From Chloroflexota bacterium (GTDB lineage Bacteria > Chloroflexota > Limnocylindria > QHBO01), in contig JAOUHE010000025.1 of the NCBI GenBank assembly GCA_029865285.1, forward strand, positions 1 through 16,599: 16,599 nt of DNA, written 5' to 3'. Below are positions 7,126 to 15,398 of the stretch, piece by piece. The notes beneath the pieces are model-generated. The model saw nothing but the letters and a program-made list of their open reading frames with translations. It was not told the origin of the DNA and searched no databases. Positions within the stretch are counted from its first letter, which is position 1; every line of letters starts with the position of its first letter. The translations under genes were made by a program, and so were the position numbers.

Positions 7126-7140
7126 GGCCATCGTTTGGCC
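7126..7140. terminator. Small hairpin between convergent serpin and operon end
   Basis: GGCCA-tcgtt-TGGCC forms a 5-bp stem in the 108-bp gap between the serpin stop and the last gene of the minus-strand cluster. There is no T-tract on either strand. The convergent arrangement makes a terminator likely somewhere in this gap, but this is only the best local candidate. Confidence 0.2.
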
Positions 7141-7194
7141 ACGCGTCACGGGCTGGCCGCGACCGAGGACGGTGGGCCCTACGCGGGACGACGG

Positions 7195-7572
7195 TCAGTC
7201 GTTGGTGCCGGAGACCCCAAGGGTGACGGTCGCCGACAGGACGGATACCACCAGTGCGGTTGCCTGCGTGGCCGTCAGCTCGGCGCTGCCGGCAAAGATC
7301 TCGGTCGCCTGGCTGGGTATGAGACCCATCAGCGGCGGGATCACGATCCATCCCAGCACGAGCACGGTCGGCGCCATCGCACCGGGCAGGTCCACCGCGC
7401 GCGTCAGCACCGCGGTCAACAGGCCCAGGAAGGCGGACAGCAGCAGCACGAGCACCACCGCTGGCTGGTCCCGTGCGCCGGACGCCTCAACGAGGCGCAC
7501 CAACCCCTGGTCCAGCATCGCGACGGCCACCGCCAGGATGGCGCCGAGGAAGATGGAGCGCGCTCCGCTCAT
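7195..7572 (-). CDS. Four-helix membrane protein, unknown function, coupled to murC
   Basis: I do not recognise this 125-residue protein. It is almost entirely hydrophobic, with four likely membrane helices at about residues 6-24, 38-58, 64-84 and 102-121. The short linkers carry single charged residues (DQ, EASGARDQ, TRAVD, SQATE). No signal peptidase site or enzyme motif is visible. Its ATG overlaps the murC stop as ATGA, so translation is probably coupled to murC, and it closes the nine-gene cluster. Third-position G/C is as high as in its neighbours. Coupling suggests a link to envelope or peptidoglycan work, but that is inference from position alone. A weak GGAG lies about 12 nt before the start. 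Confidence 0.75.
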   Translation of the reverse strand: MSGARSIFLGAILAVAVAMLDQGLVRLVEASGARDQPAVVLVLLLSAFLGLLTAVLTRAVDLPGAMAPTVLVLGWIVIPPLMGLIPSQATEIFAGSAELTATQATALVVSVLSATVTLGVSGTND

Positions 7573-9002
7573 CGCTCGGTCAGGCTCCGCGACTCGCCGA
7601 GCACGCCGCTGGCCAGCGCAGCTGCCACCCCCCGCGCGATCTGATACGACTTGCCGGCGCCCATCACCAGAACCGCGTCGCCGGGGCGCAGGTGCTCGGC
7701 CACGTACTCCGTCGTGGCGTCCACGTCACCGGCGGCGATCGTCGGAACGCCGGAGGTGCGCTCGATGGCATCGGCCAGTTGCTCGGCCGACGTGGCACGC
7801 ATGGCCTCCTCGCTGTCGCGCGAAGCAAAGATATCGGCGATGACGACCTCGTCGGCGGCCGTGAACGCGGTGGCGAACTCGTCGAGCAGCAGCGCGGTCC
7901 GTGAGTACATGTGAGGCTCGAACACGGCCCACAAGCGGCGCTCCCCCACTTTCTGGCGCATGGCGGCCAGCGTGGCACGTACCTCGGTCGGGTGGTGCCC
8001 ATAGTCGTCGTACACGATCACGCCGGCAGTATCGGTGATCAGCTCCATCCGCCGACCGGCTCCGGGGAAGCTGCGCAGCCCGGCGACCAGCACCGGAGGC
8101 GGCACGCCGAGCTCGTGCGCGAGGATGAGCGCTGCCGTGGCGTTCAGGACGTTGTGTTCGCCGGCCAGCGGTGAGCGGAATCGTTCCCCGAACAGGTCGA
8201 ATTCCGTCCCATCGGCGGTGAGCGCCACGCTGTGCGCCTCGACATCGCCTTCGGGTCCATATCGCACCACGCGCCCCGGCCAGCCCCCAAGTCGCTCCAG
8301 GAGCGCCTGGGAGCCGCTGTCGGCGGCCGTCGTGAGCAGCAGACGCCCGCCCAGCCGCGGATCCTCCCCCATTCCGCGCACGAAGCGTTCCATCGAATCG
8401 AGCACGGCCTCTCGATCGGCGAAGTAGTCGGGGTGGTCCATCTCCACGTTGGTGACCACGGCCCCGGCGGGGTGGTAGTGGAGAAAGTTGTCGCCAAACT
8501 CGTCCGCCTCGACGACAAATGGCGCTCCGGAGCCCGGCCGGACCGTGGCACCCCACGCCGGGATGAAGGCGCCGACCTCGACGGTCGGGTCCAGCCCGGC
8601 ACTGATCAGCAGATGGCCCAGCAGCGCGGTGGTGGTCGACTTGCCGTGCGTGCCGGTCACCGCCAGACCGATCCGCCCCGGCGCGGCCATCAACTCGCCG
8701 AGCAGCGCCTGCCACGGGACAACCGGGATCCCCGAATCCATCGCGGCGGTCAACTCGGGCAGATCCGGGTGGACTCGAAGGGCGGGGCTGATCGCCAGGC
8801 GTACGACGCCGGCCAGGTGCGCAGGGTCGTGGCCCGACAGGACGACAATACCGGCTGCCTCGAGCGGCGGCGTGTACGGAGAAGGCGTGTCGGCGTCGCA
8901 CCCATCGATCAGCGCCCCGGCGTGGTGCAGCAGCAGCGCGACGCCCGCCGCGCCTGACCCAGCCGCCCCGATCAGGTGAATCCGTTCGCCGGCCCGCACC
9001 AT
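7569..9002 (-). CDS. murC: UDP-N-acetylmuramate--L-alanine ligase, MurC-type Mur ligase
   Basis: MurC adds L-Ala to UDP-MurNAc, using ATP, as the first step of the peptidoglycan stem peptide in the cytoplasm. The 477-residue product has the N-terminal UDP-binding glycine-rich IGAAGSGAAGVA (11-22), the ATP loop TGTHGKSTTT (116-125), VEADEFGDNF then VTNVEMDHPDYF in the central domain, GEHNVLNATAA (281-291) and DDYGHHPTE plus FEPHMYSRT in the C-terminal domain. The order and motifs fit MurC better than the recycling ligase Mpl, though GTHGKS, GHHP and the late GAGKS deviate from the usual GTHGKT, AHHP and GAGD. I use ATG 9002, 7 nt after the cinA stop; the longer frame to 9182 reads through cinA and is Arg-rich. 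It lies outside a division/cell-wall (dcw) cluster, with no murG, murB or ftsZ nearby. Confidence 0.85.
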   Translation of the reverse strand: MVRAGERIHLIGAAGSGAAGVALLLHHAGALIDGCDADTPSPYTPPLEAAGIVVLSGHDPAHLAGVVRLAISPALRVHPDLPELTAAMDSGIPVVPWQALLGELMAAPGRIGLAVTGTHGKSTTTALLGHLLISAGLDPTVEVGAFIPAWGATVRPGSGAPFVVEADEFGDNFLHYHPAGAVVTNVEMDHPDYFADREAVLDSMERFVRGMGEDPRLGGRLLLTTAADSGSQALLERLGGWPGRVVRYGPEGDVEAHSVALTADGTEFDLFGERFRSPLAGEHNVLNATAALILAHELGVPPPVLVAGLRSFPGAGRRMELITDTAGVIVYDDYGHHPTEVRATLAAMRQKVGERRLWAVFEPHMYSRTALLLDEFATAFTAADEVVIADIFASRDSEEAMRATSAEQLADAIERTSGVPTIAAGDVDATTEYVAEHLRPGDAVLVMGAGKSYQIARGVAAALASGVLGESRSLTER

Positions 9003-9009
9003 CGGCGGG

Positions 9010-9525
9010 TTATCCCTTCTCGATTGCGGCGAGCACCGCGTCACGGGCCTGGCTGAGCGCCGCGAGCGCCGCCGCCGCCTTGTTTCCCTCGCGGTCGTGC
9101 CCGAAGACGTGATGCTCCGCACGCGCCGGATAGCCCCGCAGCGAGATCCCGACGAAATGTGTGCCGACCGGCTTGCGCTCACTGCCGCCGCCCGGTCCGG
9201 CGATCCCGGTCACGCTAACGCCCAGTTCAGCCTCAAATCGATCCGCAGCGCCGACCGCCATGGCCGATGCCACCTCCGCCGAGACGGCACCGTACTGGAC
9301 GATCAACTCGTGGGGAACGCCGGCACTGACCTCCTTCGCCTGGTTCGAGTAGCAGATCACCCCGCCGGCGTAGTGCTCGCTGGCGCCGGGAACGCCGGTG
9401 ATGACGTGGCCGATCAGCCCGCCGGTCGAAGACTCGGCCGTGGCCATGCGCCAGCGACGCTTGCGCAGCGCGGCCCCGAGCTCGCGCGCGATCGCCGTCA
9501 GCTCTTGCTGATCGGGTCCGCTCAT
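9010..9525 (-). CDS. pncC: CinA C-terminal-type nicotinamide-nucleotide amidohydrolase (PncC)
   Basis: A 171-residue stand-alone CinA C-terminal domain. Members of this family deamidate nicotinamide mononucleotide to nicotinate mononucleotide, returning it to NAD synthesis. Visible marks are TAESSTGG (29-36) with the nucleophilic Ser, YSNQAK (59-64) with the conserved Lys, and GIAGPGGG followed by KPVGTHFVGI (107-127). The N-terminal MoCF-like domain of full CinA is absent, which is common. The ATG overlaps the yajQ stop as ATGA and has no Shine-Dalgarno of its own, so translation is probably coupled. murC begins 7 nt downstream. In some bacteria cinA is tied to competence or recA; nothing here suggests that. 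Confidence 0.92.
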   Translation of the reverse strand: MSGPDQQELTAIARELGAALRKRRWRMATAESSTGGLIGHVITGVPGASEHYAGGVICYSNQAKEVSAGVPHELIVQYGAVSAEVASAMAVGAADRFEAELGVSVTGIAGPGGGSERKPVGTHFVGISLRGYPARAEHHVFGHDREGNKAAAALAALSQARDAVLAAIEKG

Positions 9526-10010
9526 CGGTAGTTCGTGAACTGCAACGCGACCGCGTAATCGAGCTCGCGCAGGTGGCCGATGACCCCCTGCAGATCGTCC
9601 TTGCTCTTGCCCGAAACGCGGACGGCGTCTCCCTGGATGACCGGTTTCACCTTCGGGAACCGGTCGCGAACAGTCTTGCTGATCTCTTTGGCCTGCTCCG
9701 AGGTCAGGCCGCGATGCAGGCCGATGCGCTGTCGCACGGTGCCGCCGGCGGCAGGCTCCAGCTTGCCCCAGTCGAAGATCTTCAGCGACAGCCCCCGGCG
9801 CACGGCCTTGGTCTGCACCAGATCCTTGACCGATGCGGCCCGAAACTCGTCATCGGCGAGCAGGACGATCTCGTCCTTGCCCAACTCGAGCGAGATCCTG
9901 GCTCCCTTGAAGTCGAAGCGGGTACCCACCTCGCGACGAACCTGGTCGAGGGCGTTGACCAGCTCCTGCTGGTCGAAGTCGCTCACGACATCAAATGATG
10001 AGTCGGCCAT
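9522..10010 (-). CDS. yajQ: YajQ family nucleotide-binding protein (UPF0234)
   Basis: A 162-residue YajQ protein with the typical start FDVVSDFDQQELVNALDQ, the conserved TRFDFKG, the central KIFDWGKLEPA and the end LRELDYAVALQFTNYR. The fold is a pair of ferredoxin-like domains. Family members bind nucleotides or RNA, and some proteobacterial ones are c-di-GMP effectors working with a transcription factor; whether that holds here is unknown. GGGAGG lies 4 nt before the ATG, a good ribosome-binding site, and a 62-nt gap separates it from rodZ, so it may have independent translation or an internal promoter. No convincing -35/-10 pair is visible in the gap. It overlaps cinA by 4 nt. Confidence 0.96.
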   Translation of the reverse strand: MADSSFDVVSDFDQQELVNALDQVRREVGTRFDFKGARISLELGKDEIVLLADDEFRAASVKDLVQTKAVRRGLSLKIFDWGKLEPAAGGTVRQRIGLHRGLTSEQAKEISKTVRDRFPKVKPVIQGDAVRVSGKSKDDLQGVIGHLRELDYAVALQFTNYR

Positions 10011-10072
10011 GTTGCCTCCCGGTGCTCTCCGCTATCTTCGTACGTCCGGCCACCGGAGCACGCCGCATCTGC

Positions 10073-11368
10073 TCACGGGATTGCGGTGATGAGCCATTCG
10101 ACCACGGCCGCGTCGCCTCCCATGGGCGGCAACGGCACGCCGTTGATGGTGAGTGCAACAACGCCCGCGTTACCGACCCGGATTCGGAGCGACCCCTTGG
10201 CGGCAAGTTCTATCGCGCTGCCGGCCACGGCCTCGCGCCCGGAGATCGTCGCCTTGGGCTTGCCATCCTCGTCGATCTCGAGGTACGAGCGGCCGCCGGC
10301 GACACTGAGCAGGCCGGTGAGCCCCGGACCCGCCGAGACCACGACCCGGCGGACCTGCGCGGGCGCCGCCGCATCTGCCGTTTCGACCGACAGGTCCCAC
10401 GTGCCGGGCACAAGTTGCAGGGTGGCGCTCCACGCTCCGACGGCGTCCGCGACCAGCTCCTGTGACCCCGGTGCAATCGGTGGATCGCTGGGCAGCGGCA
10501 CACCGATGCCGCTCAGTGCGACGATGCTGAATGTTGCCGGAGCCGGGTCGACGAAGGTTGCGCTGACGCGCAATGCGATGCCGGCGGCCGCCGCGCGTCC
10601 GCTCACCTCCACGGCTCCGGGCAGTACCGACGCGCCTTCGGCGGGCTCAGAGATCACGACGGCACCCGCCGGCTCGGTGCTGGGATCGACACCGACCACC
10701 GTGATCGAGCGCCGCACCTCGGCGCTGTCGCGCCCGGTCAGCGGATCACTCGCGACCAGCGTGATGACGTTTGCGCCCGGGACGAGCCCGATGGTGATCT
10801 CGAAGGACCCGTCGGAGGCGGCGGTGACGGTCGGATTTTCACGGAGGCCGTCCACGGTGACCGTCGAGTCGGGCTCGGTCACGCCGCGAATCGTGTACGC
10901 GCTTCCGGTGAACGCCGTCACGTCGGTGGCGGGGTCGGTGATGCGCAACTCCGGCGTTCGGGCGAAGGTGATGAACTCTCCGGCCAGGTAGATGACGAAC
11001 AGCCCCACCATCACGGTCAGGATGACGGCCGCGACCGCACCGGAGCTGATCACCAGGGGGCGCCCCTGCCGCTGGCTGACCGGTTGGGGGGCGGTGGGGG
11101 CGGCACGCCGTTCGGTGGGCGTGCCCACCTCCAGGCGGTACAGGTCGATCAGGTATTCGGGGTCAAGACCAAGGTAGATCCCGTAGTTGCGCAGGAACCC
11201 TCGGGTGTACACCGCTCCGGGCAACTCTCGATAGTCGCCGTTCTCCAGGGCGACGAGGTAACGGACCCGGATCTTGGTGTCGCGCTCGACCCGTGGCAGG
11301 TCGACGAAGCGCGCCTCTCGGGCGGCGCGGAGCACCTCCCCGAGCCTGGTCGGTTCACGAGAGGTCAC
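10073..11368 (-). CDS. RodZ-like HTH membrane protein with extracytoplasmic Ig-like domains
   Basis: RodZ proteins link the MreB cytoskeleton to the wall-elongation machinery through a cytoplasmic HTH, one membrane helix and an outer domain. This 431-residue protein has the N-terminal HTH_25-type domain (about 8-80, RLGEVLRAAREARFVDLPRVE, LPGAVYTRGFLRNYG), a Pro-rich linker, a membrane helix (about 105-128), then two Ig-like beta segments (about 138-226 and 235-345) and a C-terminal RodZ DUF4115-type domain (about 350-431, including IRVGNAGVVALTINGVPL). The Ig segments are additional to the simpler RodZ layout. The start is GTG 11368, whose GTGA overlaps the ftsK stop; GAGGA 6 nt upstream lies in codons for the acidic end of FtsK. 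No MreB gene is in view, so an alternative role at the divisome beside FtsK is possible. Confidence 0.85.
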   Translation of the reverse strand: MTSREPTRLGEVLRAAREARFVDLPRVERDTKIRVRYLVALENGDYRELPGAVYTRGFLRNYGIYLGLDPEYLIDLYRLEVGTPTERRAAPTAPQPVSQRQGRPLVISSGAVAAVILTVMVGLFVIYLAGEFITFARTPELRITDPATDVTAFTGSAYTIRGVTEPDSTVTVDGLRENPTVTAASDGSFEITIGLVPGANVITLVASDPLTGRDSAEVRRSITVVGVDPSTEPAGAVVISEPAEGASVLPGAVEVSGRAAAAGIALRVSATFVDPAPATFSIVALSGIGVPLPSDPPIAPGSQELVADAVGAWSATLQLVPGTWDLSVETADAAAPAQVRRVVVSAGPGLTGLLSVAGGRSYLEIDEDGKPKATISGREAVAGSAIELAAKGSLRIRVGNAGVVALTINGVPLPPMGGDAAVVEWLITAIP

Positions 11369-13719
11369 TCGTCGTCCTCGTCCGGAGCTACCTCGCCTCC
11401 CCAACCGTCCGGCGTGATCAGGACCTCGCGGAAGCGGCTTCCATCGGCAGGCCCAACGATGCCACGGTCCTCCATCTGGTCGAGAATGCGCGCGGCCCGC
11501 GCATACCCGACACGCAGCCGGCGCTGGAGCAGCGAGGCCGATGCCTTGTCGGAGCGCCGGACGATGTCTTTCGCCTGGGAGTAGAGGGGGTCTGTGTCGT
11601 CACCCTCCTCACCGGGCCGGCCGCCTGCCTTGCCGTCACGCTTCGGGGCGGTGATCTCCGGACGGTACCGGGGACCACCCTGGGCTCGCCAGTGCCGCGC
11701 CAGCGTCTCGATCTCAGTATCGGTCACCAGCACGCCCTGGAGGCGCACGGCGCGCGGCGCGTCGATCGGCTGGTAGAGCATGTCGCCGCGCCCGAGCAGG
11801 TCCTCGGCGCCGACGGCATCCAGGATCGTGCGGGAGTCCACGCCGCTGGTCATGGCGAACGCGATCCGCGACGGGATGTTCGCCTTGATCAGGCCGGTGA
11901 TCACCTGGACCGAGGGCCGCTGCGTTGCCACCACGAGGTGGATGCCGGTTGCCCGGGCGAGCTGCGCGATGCGGGTGATGGTGGCCTCCACCTCGTAGGC
12001 GCTGACCATCATCAGGTCTGCGAGCTCATCGATGACCACCACGATGTAGGGCATGCGCGGCTCGCCCGGCCGCAGGGCCTCGTTATACCCGGCGACGTTG
12101 CGTACTCCGCGCTGCGCGAACTCGTGGTACCGGCTCTCCATGGTGCCGACCGTCCACTTGAGGGCGTTGACCGCCTTGTCGTTGTCAACGATCACCTCGC
12201 AGAGCAGATGCGGGATTCCCTTGTATTGGGCCATCTCGACGCGCTTGGGGTCGATCAGGATCAGCTTCACCTCGGTCGGCGAGGCGCGCATCAGCAGCGA
12301 ACAGACGATCGCGTTCACGCAGACGCTCTTGCCCGAGCCGGTTGCGCCGGCAATGAGCACGTGCGGCATGCGCGCCAGGTCCGCGCTGAACGGCTGGCCG
12401 GCGACGTCCTGACCGAGCCCGAAGGCCAGCTTGCTCCGTTCCGCGGCCTCCTCGAAGTTGCTCGACGCAAGCACCTCCTTGAGGGTGACCAGGTCGAACG
12501 CGGTATTGGGAATCTCGATTCCGACGTAGGCCTCGCCCGGTATCGGCGCCTGGATCCTGATACTGCGGGCCTTCAGGTCAAGCGCCAGGTTGTCGGCGAG
12601 CCCCTCGATCCGTGAGAGCTTGATCCCCGGCTCGACGTCGAGCGCATATTGGGTGACGACCGGACCCTCCTGGATCCGCGCCACCTTCACGCCGATGCCG
12701 AAGTGGGCGAGCGTGTCCCGAATGCGCTGTCCCTTGGCCGTCAGATCGAGCTGTCCGGCGCTGCCCTGGGGTCCATCGTCGAGCATGCCCAACTCCGGAA
12801 GCTCCCAACTGCGACTCGCAGGCTCGAGGGCCGCGTCGATGACCTCGTGCTCCTCCACCTCCGCAAGGTGCGCCGATTCGCCGGTCTCCAGCTCCTCGGC
12901 GGTCAGCGCCTCGGCCGGTGCTGCCATCTCCTCGGGAACGATCCCCGTACCGGAATCGCGCGGGCGCACCGGCACGGCGGAAACGCCTTCGTTGGGGCGG
13001 GATCTCCGCAGGATGAGCGGCTGTTCGTCATCGCTGGCTCCACCGAGCGCCGTGCGGACCCGGTCGATTACGCCACGCGGCCCAGCGGTCGCGGCCGGCA
13101 CAACCTTCTCCGGTCGTGCGGAGCGTTCGGGCGCTCTGCGGGCCTCGCGCTCCGCCAACTCGGCCCGCTCGTCGCGACGACTCAGCCAGGCGGCTGCCAG
13201 GTCGCCGACCGTCATGTTGAAGTAGAGGAGGAGGCCCACCAGCAGGCCGAGCCCCAGCACGGCCCATGCGCCGGCCGTCCCGATCGCGCCATTGAGTGCG
13301 GCACTCACCGCGTATCCGATCGCTCCCCCACCGTCGCCACGGTCCACGCCGGCATTCCCGTCGCCCCCGACCAGGTGGAACATGCCGAGCAGCGAGGCTG
13401 CCATGACCGCGGCGCCACTGGCGGCCATCCAGCGCTCCGATGGCATCGTCTTGAGCCAGAGCATGAACGCAAAGCCGGCAAGCAGGATCGGGGCGAAGGC
13501 GATCCCCCACCCCAGCAGGTAGGTGAGGACGTCGTGCCAGGGCTCGACGATCATCCCCGCCTCGGGCGCAAACAGGGCAATCGTGCTCACGATCGCCGCC
13601 AGCAGGAGAACCAGGGCGAGCAATTCGCGCGCCACGCGCCCACTGATGCGGAAGGTGGTCGCCGCGCGCCGGCGGCGCGATGTCCGGCGTCGGGATCCGC
13701 TTGATCGTCGGCTCGACAC
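11365..13719 (-). CDS. ftsK: DNA translocase FtsK/SpoIIIE
   Basis: FtsK pumps double-stranded DNA at the division septum to clear and resolve sister chromosomes. The 784-residue protein begins with an Arg-rich N-tail, then about four membrane helices (31-52, 63-89, 98-117, 133-167), an acidic linker (about 180-325), the alpha/beta motor with Walker A GATGSGKS (458-465) and Walker B VVVIDELAD (560-568), and the winged-helix gamma domain (about 715-767, ASASLLQRRLRVGYARAARI) that reads orientation sequences. It ends in an acidic tail (DEDDE). The start is GTG, 7 nt after the RNase J stop, with GGAGGT overlapping the end of that gene about 11 nt upstream. It is coupled downstream to the RodZ-like gene by GTGA. 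Confidence 0.97.
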   Translation of the reverse strand: MSSRRSSGSRRRTSRRRRAATTFRISGRVARELLALVLLLAAIVSTIALFAPEAGMIVEPWHDVLTYLLGWGIAFAPILLAGFAFMLWLKTMPSERWMAASGAAVMAASLLGMFHLVGGDGNAGVDRGDGGGAIGYAVSAALNGAIGTAGAWAVLGLGLLVGLLLYFNMTVGDLAAAWLSRRDERAELAEREARRAPERSARPEKVVPAATAGPRGVIDRVRTALGGASDDEQPLILRRSRPNEGVSAVPVRPRDSGTGIVPEEMAAPAEALTAEELETGESAHLAEVEEHEVIDAALEPASRSWELPELGMLDDGPQGSAGQLDLTAKGQRIRDTLAHFGIGVKVARIQEGPVVTQYALDVEPGIKLSRIEGLADNLALDLKARSIRIQAPIPGEAYVGIEIPNTAFDLVTLKEVLASSNFEEAAERSKLAFGLGQDVAGQPFSADLARMPHVLIAGATGSGKSVCVNAIVCSLLMRASPTEVKLILIDPKRVEMAQYKGIPHLLCEVIVDNDKAVNALKWTVGTMESRYHEFAQRGVRNVAGYNEALRPGEPRMPYIVVVIDELADLMMVSAYEVEATITRIAQLARATGIHLVVATQRPSVQVITGLIKANIPSRIAFAMTSGVDSRTILDAVGAEDLLGRGDMLYQPIDAPRAVRLQGVLVTDTEIETLARHWRAQGGPRYRPEITAPKRDGKAGGRPGEEGDDTDPLYSQAKDIVRRSDKASASLLQRRLRVGYARAARILDQMEDRGIVGPADGSRFREVLITPDGWGGEVAPDEDDE

Positions 13720-13726
13720 CCCGGCC

Positions 13727-15391
13727 CTAGACCTCCATCACGATCGGCAGGATCATCGGCCGGCGCTTGGTCTTCTCGAAGAAGAATCTCGACAGCGTGT
13801 CGTGGATCTTGGATTTCAGGTAGCCCAGTTCGGCCCCATGCGCGTCGTGCTGCGGCTGGCTGAGGGCGGCCACCAGGTGGTCGGCCGCTGCGGCCATCAT
13901 CGGGTCGTCCGGATCCTGCAGGAACCCGCGGCTCACCAGATCAGGCCGTGTCACCGGCTGACCGGTCGAGCGATCGACGGTGAGAGCGACCATCACCACC
14001 CCGTCAGAGGCGAGCATCCGACGGTCCCGCAGGATGACGCCATCGATGCCGTCCACCGCGGCCATGCCATCGACCAGAACCGCCCCCGCCGGAACGCTCC
14101 CGGCGAGCCGGGCGCGCGTCCCGTCGAACTCGACCACCTGGCCGTTGGCCAGCACAAAGATGCCGTCCGCCGGCACGCCCGCTCCTTCGGCAAGCAGCGC
14201 GTGCTGCACGAGCATCCGATACTCACCGTGGATCGGGATGAAGTGTCGCGGCTTCACCAGGCCGAGCATCAGCTTCAGCTCCTCGCGCGAGCCGTGGCCT
14301 GACACGTGGCAGTGGACCATCGGCTCGTAGTGGACCATCGCACCCTCCTTGAAGAGGTTGTCGATGGTGCGCGCGACGGCCTCCTCGTTGCCCGGGATGG
14401 GCGAGGCGGAGACGATCACGGTGTCGCCCGGCTCGATGGTGATGTTGCGGTGATCACGGTTGCTCATCCGGGTCAGGCCGGACATCGGCTCGCCCTGTGA
14501 ACCGGTGGTCATCACCACCAGCTGGTCCTTTGACAGCCGGTTCAGCGAGTCCTTCTTCAGAAGCGTCCCGTCGCGCGAGTCGAGGTACCCCAACTCCAGC
14601 GCGATGGCGATGTTCTGCTCCATGCTGCGTCCGAGCGCGACCATCTTCCGTCCATTCGCCCAGGTGGCGTCGATCACCTGCTGGACACGCCCGATATTGC
14701 TCGCGAACGTGGCAACGATGACGCGCCCGGTCGCTTCACCGATGAGCTGGTGCAGCGAGTCGCCGACGGTCGTCTCGGAGAGCGTGTAACCGTCGCGCTC
14801 GGCCCGCGTCGAATCGGAGAGAAGGAACTCAACGCCCCGGTTGCCGATCTCGGCGATCAGGCCGAGGTCGGCACGCCGGCCATCAGGGGGCGTGTGGTCG
14901 AACTTGAAGTCGCCGGTGTGCACGACGGTGCCGAGCGGCGTGGTGATCGCGTATCCGAGGCCGTCGGGGATGGAGTGATTGACCCGGAACGGGGTGATCG
15001 CGAAGGCGCCGATTCGGAATTCAACCCCCGGCTCCACCACCTCGAGGCGAGTCTGCCCGAGCAGCTTGTGCTCCTTGAGCTTGCCGGTCACCAGGCCGGC
15101 GGTCAGCCGGCTGGTGTAGATCGGGGTGCCCGGGATCTTGGGCAGGACGTACGGCAGCGCGCCGGTGTGATCCTCGTGTCCGTGGGTCAGCAGGATCGCC
15201 TGAACGCGGTCGCGGTTCTGCTCAAGGTACGTGGCATCGGGGATGACCAGGTCGATCCCGAGCATGTCCGGATCCGGGAATGCAAGGCCGCAGTCGACCA
15301 CGAGGATCTGCCCGGCGACCTCGATGACGGTGATGTTCTTGCCAACCTCGCCCACGCCGCCGAGCGGAATGATGCGCAGTGTGTCTGACAT
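13727..15391 (-). CDS. rnj: Ribonuclease J
   Basis: A metallo-beta-lactamase/beta-CASP ribonuclease with 5'-3' exonuclease and endonuclease activity in mRNA decay and rRNA maturation. The 554-residue length matches RNase J1. The Zn-site motif HGHEDH (70-75) is complete, with H139 (VNHSIPD), D161 (HTGDFKFD) and H388 (PIHGE) as further ligands; TTGSQGEP (295-302) and HVSGHGS (362-368) are beta-CASP motifs that bind the RNA phosphate. The C-terminal domain ends KSKIHDTLSRFFFEKTKRRPMILP. ATG 15391 (MSDTLRIIPLGG) is chosen because its Shine-Dalgarno AGGAG overlaps the upstream UDG stop; the frame extends 12 codons further without family similarity. Its place beside pnp is notable because both are core RNA-decay enzymes in bacteria that use RNase J. 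Confidence 0.97.
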   Translation of the reverse strand: MSDTLRIIPLGGVGEVGKNITVIEVAGQILVVDCGLAFPDPDMLGIDLVIPDATYLEQNRDRVQAILLTHGHEDHTGALPYVLPKIPGTPIYTSRLTAGLVTGKLKEHKLLGQTRLEVVEPGVEFRIGAFAITPFRVNHSIPDGLGYAITTPLGTVVHTGDFKFDHTPPDGRRADLGLIAEIGNRGVEFLLSDSTRAERDGYTLSETTVGDSLHQLIGEATGRVIVATFASNIGRVQQVIDATWANGRKMVALGRSMEQNIAIALELGYLDSRDGTLLKKDSLNRLSKDQLVVMTTGSQGEPMSGLTRMSNRDHRNITIEPGDTVIVSASPIPGNEEAVARTIDNLFKEGAMVHYEPMVHCHVSGHGSREELKLMLGLVKPRHFIPIHGEYRMLVQHALLAEGAGVPADGIFVLANGQVVEFDGTRARLAGSVPAGAVLVDGMAAVDGIDGVILRDRRMLASDGVVMVALTVDRSTGQPVTRPDLVSRGFLQDPDDPMMAAAADHLVAALSQPQHDAHGAELGYLKSKIHDTLSRFFFEKTKRRPMILPIVMEV

Positions 15392-15398
15392 GGTGCTC

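Noticed and set aside
7726..8901. Minus-strand 391-codon frame offset from murC
   Set aside because: Arg/Ala/Pro-rich shifted frame of murC with no motif; typical of GC-rich shadow frames.
9003..9182. N-terminal extension of murC to 9182
   Set aside because: It would overlap cinA completely, is Arg/Ser-rich, and the Mur N-terminal glycine motif starts right after ATG 9002.
11293..12615. Plus-strand 440-codon open frame opposite the rodZ-like/ftsK genes
   Set aside because: Mirror frame of high-GC coding DNA; composition rich in Arg, His, Gly and Asp with no fold or motif, while the minus strand encodes clear FtsK and RodZ-like proteins.
12649..13704. Plus-strand 351-codon open frame opposite the ftsK N-terminal half
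   Set aside because: Same mirror-frame effect; the minus strand has membrane helices and conserved FtsK motifs.
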